Source: Lachnospiraceae bacterium
GTDB lineage: Bacteria > Bacillota > Clostridia > Lachnospirales > Lachnospiraceae
Assembly: GCA_017936885.1 (NCBI GenBank)
Contig: JAGBEO010000017.1
Span: 1-63,295 of the forward strand
DNA length: 63,295 bases
Direction: 5' to 3'
Made by a program: the position numbers and the translations under genes
The notes under the pieces: generated by a model
Database searches by the model: none
Told to the model about the DNA's origin: nothing
Seen by the model: only the letters and a program-made list of their open reading frames with translations
In this document: positions 60,083 to 63,295 of the stretch, piece after piece
Position numbering within the stretch: position 1 is the first letter of the stretch
Layout: the number at the start of each line of letters is the position of its first letter

Positions 60083-62980
60083 ATGGAGAAAAAGGCGATT
60101 GAATTATTGGGTGTGGCTTTCAGAATGCTTTTGAGATATTGGACAAAGGACAGCAAGGTGTTAAATGCAAACATTGTAGATGTGGAGCAGTTTGCTCAGC
60201 AATGCGGTTTGTCAATATGGGAGGCGAAGAAATTTAATCGGTCAGTTGAAGACTTTGTAGATGTCATAGCGGAAGATTTTATAAAAGAATTTGGAAATGG
60301 AATAAAGGATGAAAGCAGAAAAAATGCAGTTATCAGCCAGATTCAAAAAGATATCGAGAAAATCAATATCAATGAAAGTAAATTAATATCAGAATTATCT
60401 AATCCTGAAGATTTACGGAAGCTTATTATGGCTCAGTCAGAAGATGAAAGAAGCACATGGAGCGATACGGAAGCAGGAGTGTATGCAAACTGTGTCAGAT
60501 ACATTTCCAAAGCTGGAATTGATTTTGTCTCTAAGCTGCCAAGTTTTACACCCGAAGCATTGAAAGTGGTAATTCAGAGACAGGAGGAATATCAGAATGA
60601 TCTTTTGGAAATTTTGAAAGATATTCATGCAATGACAAGTCTTATGAAAGGGGTAGATGTCACCTATCAGGAATATGAAAGTATATACCGGGAAAAACTT
60701 GTTGAAAAATATAATAAGGTAGAACTAATAGGTTCTGGAATTACAAACAGGAATATTACAAGATATGATATTTCTTCTGCATATGTGGAACTGAGTTGTA
60801 TAAGCGAAGAGAACTATGGATATGAAATAGAATTGTCAAAAGTTTTTGCTGATCATAACGTAGTATGGATAAAAGGGGAGGCTGGCTCCGGTAAGACAAC
60901 TTTTCTGCAGTGGGTTGCAGTTTGTGCAGCTAAAAATGAGTATGAGAAAATAGAAAATATCAGAAATACAATTCCTATTGTAATCAGTTTACGAAATACT
61001 GAGTGGCCTATGAGCCTGCAAAATGTTGTTAATAAGATAACGGCGATATATGGAAGTAATTGTCCTGACGGATGGATTTTGGAGCTGTTAAGAAAAAACA
61101 GGGTGATTCTGTTGTTTGATGGTCTGGATGAGATTAGCCAGACAAAGAGAGAGGAAACTTATAATTTTATAGAAGATATGGTAACGCAGTATCCCCAATT
61201 AAAAATATTATTAACATCAAGAAATTCTGTAAATGACAGCATTAATTGCAAAAACATAGAATGTGAAATCATACCTATGACCATGGAAAATATTAAGAAA
61301 TTTATTTCGTATTGGCATATTTCTGTTTTGCGAAGGGACGCCGTCGTTCAGGACGAGGAAATAGAGAGATTGCAAAATAATTTGAAACAAAAGATTGTAG
61401 AAAATCCGCCCTTGAAGGCGTTGGCAAGAAATCCTTTATTGTGTGCGATGATTTGTGCATTAAACTTCATTAATAATGAACGGTTGCCTGAGAATAAAAT
61501 GGAATTGTATGAAAAGTGCTGTGAAATGCTTATGGATGCAAGAGATGCGCAAAGAAGTATAGATGACAGTATATATAAAAATATTCCAAGGCTTGATTAT
61601 ACAAGAAAAAGAAAAATTCTGGAAGAAATCGCTTATTGGATGATGGATGGAGGCGTGTCATCTGACAGAAGAAGTAATGTAGAAAACTATTTGGAACATT
61701 TGATAAAAGATACAAATATTTTAATAGATAAAAATTGTGAGTATAGCGCTAAAGAAATACTGGATTTTTTTGTTGAAAGAAGCGGTATCATCAGAGAACC
61801 GGAAAAGGGAGTCATTGATTTTATTCATAAAACATTTATGGAGTTTCTGGCGGTTAAAACGATATGTAGGAATTGTAATTGGAATGTGTTGGTGAGAGAA
61901 GCCTGTAATGTTAATTGGAAAGAGACAATTATTATGTGTTTTCGGGAAATGGGAAAAGAAAATGCAGAGTATGTGTTAAAGCAATTATTGGAAAAAGGAA
62001 AGTCTCAAAAAGACGACAGATATTTTCTGATTGCATCTTTGGGGGCGTCTAATGCGGTTTTTCTTTCTGATAATGCGATCAAGGAGGAAATAGATTTAAA
62101 AATCAAAGAAATGATTCCGCCTCATAATACACGTGAGACATTTGCATTGTTAAATGCGGGAGCATATATACTGCCATTTTTAAAGAATTCTGAGGAATAT
62201 AGTTTGAGTGAAAAACAAGATTGTATGTTCCTGTTAGGATTATTGGAAACGGAAGAGGCAATTCCGGTTATGTTATCTTATTTTACAGATGATGTAGATC
62301 GGCTTATAGAAATTAACATGGTAACTTTTTTATGTAGATATAAAAAATCAATATTAGACGAATATAATGTAATAGAACGATTGTCAGAGATTAAATTAGG
62401 ATCATTAAGTGGAAATTATTTATCCATAAGTGAAGATATATTAAATTTAATAAGTGATGAAAAAATATTGGTTCAGCATAAAGAAAATTTCGAAAAGATA
62501 AAAAGTTTAGAAATCTTTTGCGGGGTGTCAGATGAAAGTTTATATGCGGGCAGAACAGAGGCTTTATGGTATTTAAGGCTATGTGAAAAGGTCAGACTCA
62601 GAGGTAATATATACAGCATAGATATGTTGCAGAATTTTATCAACATTATTTCCTTAGAAATACTGGCTTCATGTGATTTGACAGAGATTATTCCTCAATT
62701 TTCATATTTTGGGAATTTAATAAGTGTCAAAAGTTTGTCTGTAGTGACAGAGAATTTATATTATTTTTGCATAAAAGATTTGTATGTTTTTGAAAATCTG
62801 GAAACTTTCGAGCTTCATTGTGATGACAAGAGATTGAAGTTAGATATTATTAATTTTGATAAGTTCCCTAAACTCAGAAAAGTGATTATACTTGTAAACC
62901 GGTCATTGCAGAACGATGTAAAAAGACAGATACCTATATGGAAGAAGAATCGTGATGATTTAGAAATAATATGTCCTTAA
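60083..62980 (+). CDS. NACHT-domain NTPase (bacterial NLR-like, probable antiphage protein)
   Basis: A 965-residue protein. An all-helical N-terminal domain (~1-215) may be an effector or oligomerisation part. NACHT NTPase ~255-430 follows: Walker A GEAGSGKTT near 266, Walker B LLFDGLDEI near 343, sensor LLTSRN near 377. A winged-helix region has FIHKTFMEFLAVKTI near 580. The C-terminal part (~640-965) has helical and leucine-rich features that could be the sensor. Bacterial NACHT proteins protect against phage and related genes act like NLRs; the role here is inferred. AT-rich compared with neighbours. Strong ribosome site. Confidence 0.82.
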   Translation: MEKKAIELLGVAFRMLLRYWTKDSKVLNANIVDVEQFAQQCGLSIWEAKKFNRSVEDFVDVIAEDFIKEFGNGIKDESRKNAVISQIQKDIEKININESKLISELSNPEDLRKLIMAQSEDERSTWSDTEAGVYANCVRYISKAGIDFVSKLPSFTPEALKVVIQRQEEYQNDLLEILKDIHAMTSLMKGVDVTYQEYESIYREKLVEKYNKVELIGSGITNRNITRYDISSAYVELSCISEENYGYEIELSKVFADHNVVWIKGEAGSGKTTFLQWVAVCAAKNEYEKIENIRNTIPIVISLRNTEWPMSLQNVVNKITAIYGSNCPDGWILELLRKNRVILLFDGLDEISQTKREETYNFIEDMVTQYPQLKILLTSRNSVNDSINCKNIECEIIPMTMENIKKFISYWHISVLRRDAVVQDEEIERLQNNLKQKIVENPPLKALARNPLLCAMICALNFINNERLPENKMELYEKCCEMLMDARDAQRSIDDSIYKNIPRLDYTRKRKILEEIAYWMMDGGVSSDRRSNVENYLEHLIKDTNILIDKNCEYSAKEILDFFVERSGIIREPEKGVIDFIHKTFMEFLAVKTICRNCNWNVLVREACNVNWKETIIMCFREMGKENAEYVLKQLLEKGKSQKDDRYFLIASLGASNAVFLSDNAIKEEIDLKIKEMIPPHNTRETFALLNAGAYILPFLKNSEEYSLSEKQDCMFLLGLLETEEAIPVMLSYFTDDVDRLIEINMVTFLCRYKKSILDEYNVIERLSEIKLGSLSGNYLSISEDILNLISDEKILVQHKENFEKIKSLEIFCGVSDESLYAGRTEALWYLRLCEKVRLRGNIYSIDMLQNFINIISLEILASCDLTEIIPQFSYFGNLISVKSLSVVTENLYYFCIKDLYVFENLETFELHCDDKRLKLDIINFDKFPKLRKVIILVNRSLQNDVKRQIPIWKKNRDDLEIICP

Positions 62981-63163
62981 GCATGAAGATGAATGTTAAT
63001 TCTGCGGAAGATGGGACTTGAACAGAAGCCCATCCGGTCTCCAAAGTAAATGCACAGTTGGTCAAGGGTCTGTCCCCAGTCCCGGCTTTTTCCGGTCCAT
63101 TTCTTTGTGATGTCCATCATTGCCAGATACAGTCTCCTTTCGATTAAATCTTTGTTAGGCGTT
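62977..63163 (-). pseudogene. IS256-family transposase C-terminal remnant
   Basis: On the minus strand a frame reads DLIERRLYLAMMDITKKW and then WGQTLDQLCIYFGDRMG. This is the C-terminal block of IS256/mutator-type transposases, which end with a Y-L-A-x-x-x-I-x-x-K-W and W-x-x-x-x-x-Q-L-x-I-x-F-x-D-R pattern. Only ~62 codons remain; the DDE catalytic region is absent. The end overlaps the NACHT stop by three bases. Confidence 0.75.
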
Positions 63164-63206
63164 TGCGAAACGCCAAAACCCGCATAAATACGGGATTATT
63201 TTTTTC
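63157..63206. terminator. Hairpins between IS remnant and next IS
   Basis: GGCGTTT GCG AAACGCC (63158-63174) and CCCGCATAAATACGGG (63180-63193 region), followed by a run of T. The second is a likely plus-strand terminator, shielding the downstream element. Confidence 0.6.
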
Positions 63207-63216
63207 ACAAAATAAA

Positions 63217-63295
63217 ACAACTCCTCACTGGTTTGTGGTAAAATTGAGATGTCGAGTAACAATCAACCATCCACCAGAAAGGAGTTGTACCTATA
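63217..63295 (+). mobile_element. Left end of an insertion sequence (truncated by window)
   Basis: ACAACTCCT (63217-63225) and AGGAGTTGT (63280-63288) are inverted, with inner pairs CTGG/CCAG and GTGG/CCAC. The 3' arm contains the GGAG ribosome site for a gene starting just beyond the window. Sequestering the site limits transposase translation from external transcripts. Family cannot be named from this piece. Confidence 0.45.

Noticed and set aside
1-63295. CRISPR arrays, tRNA or rRNA genes
   Set aside because: No regularly spaced repeats and no cloverleaf or rRNA segments were recognised on either strand.

Overview
The window reads as chromosomal DNA of a Gram-positive gut anaerobe of the Clostridia, most likely Lachnospiraceae. 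This rests on recognition, not on a search. The supporting signs are genes of families I associate with that group (DUF3793, DUF6110, DUF6171, and a solute-binding lipoprotein with an acidic Ala/Glu linker), strong AGGAGG-type ribosome sites, several leader-type terminators, and moderate GC. I found no rRNA, tRNA or CRISPR array.

Layout. 1-9.8 kb: the tail of an AAA/PD-(D/E)XK-type protein, a MATE exporter, rpiA, a HAM1-type pyrophosphatase, a TPR-Nudix-HAD operon, a WYL regulator, and small metabolic genes (GNAT, GyrI-like, RpiB-like, Fe-S aldo/keto reductase). 9.8-20.6 kb: a second MATE with its own promoter and leader hairpin, an epimerase, an ABC-F ribosome-protection gene behind an elaborate attenuator, a two-component system with an ABC/FtsX exporter, a sugar O-acetyltransferase and a convergent Cu,Zn-SOD. 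20.6-26 kb: metal genes. These are a ZIP transporter, DUF6110 with a divergent P-type metal ATPase, and DUF3793 with flavodoxin. The ZIP and DUF3793 promoters share a GTTAG-N6-CTAAC operator. 26-31.5 kb: two more MATE genes flanking a duplicated DUF305 protein and a FAD/Rieske oxidoreductase.

31.5-35.4 kb looks like an acquired and partly decayed segment: LysR, LysE-type exporter, a broken B3/4-domain gene, a DegT aminotransferase, and orphan reading-frame fragments at both edges. 35.5-42.6 kb: a SulP transporter, then a Bce-like ABC exporter divergent from a LytTR/GHKL two-component system, with two LytTR-consensus sites between them. 42.6-49.7 kb: an MCP without a ligand domain, an AGCS alanine symporter, a response regulator with a winged helix, an NdpA-like protein, a DUF2974 hydrolase and a PuuD-like amidohydrolase.

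49.9-56.5 kb is an arabino-oligosaccharide locus (GH43, GH51, ABC binding protein and two permeases, no ATPase). It is followed by a GGDEF/dead-EAL/LamG fusion preceded by a dispersed structured repeat; a second copy of that repeat lies at 19.4 kb. The right end holds DUF554, an AT-rich NACHT NTPase (a probable defence gene), an IS256-type transposase scar, and the start of another insertion sequence.

The strongest leads are the ABC-F attenuator with a three-codon leader peptide, the covarying repeat pair, the GGDEF/dead-EAL/LamG fusion, the NACHT gene among IS scars, and the shared metal-type operator.
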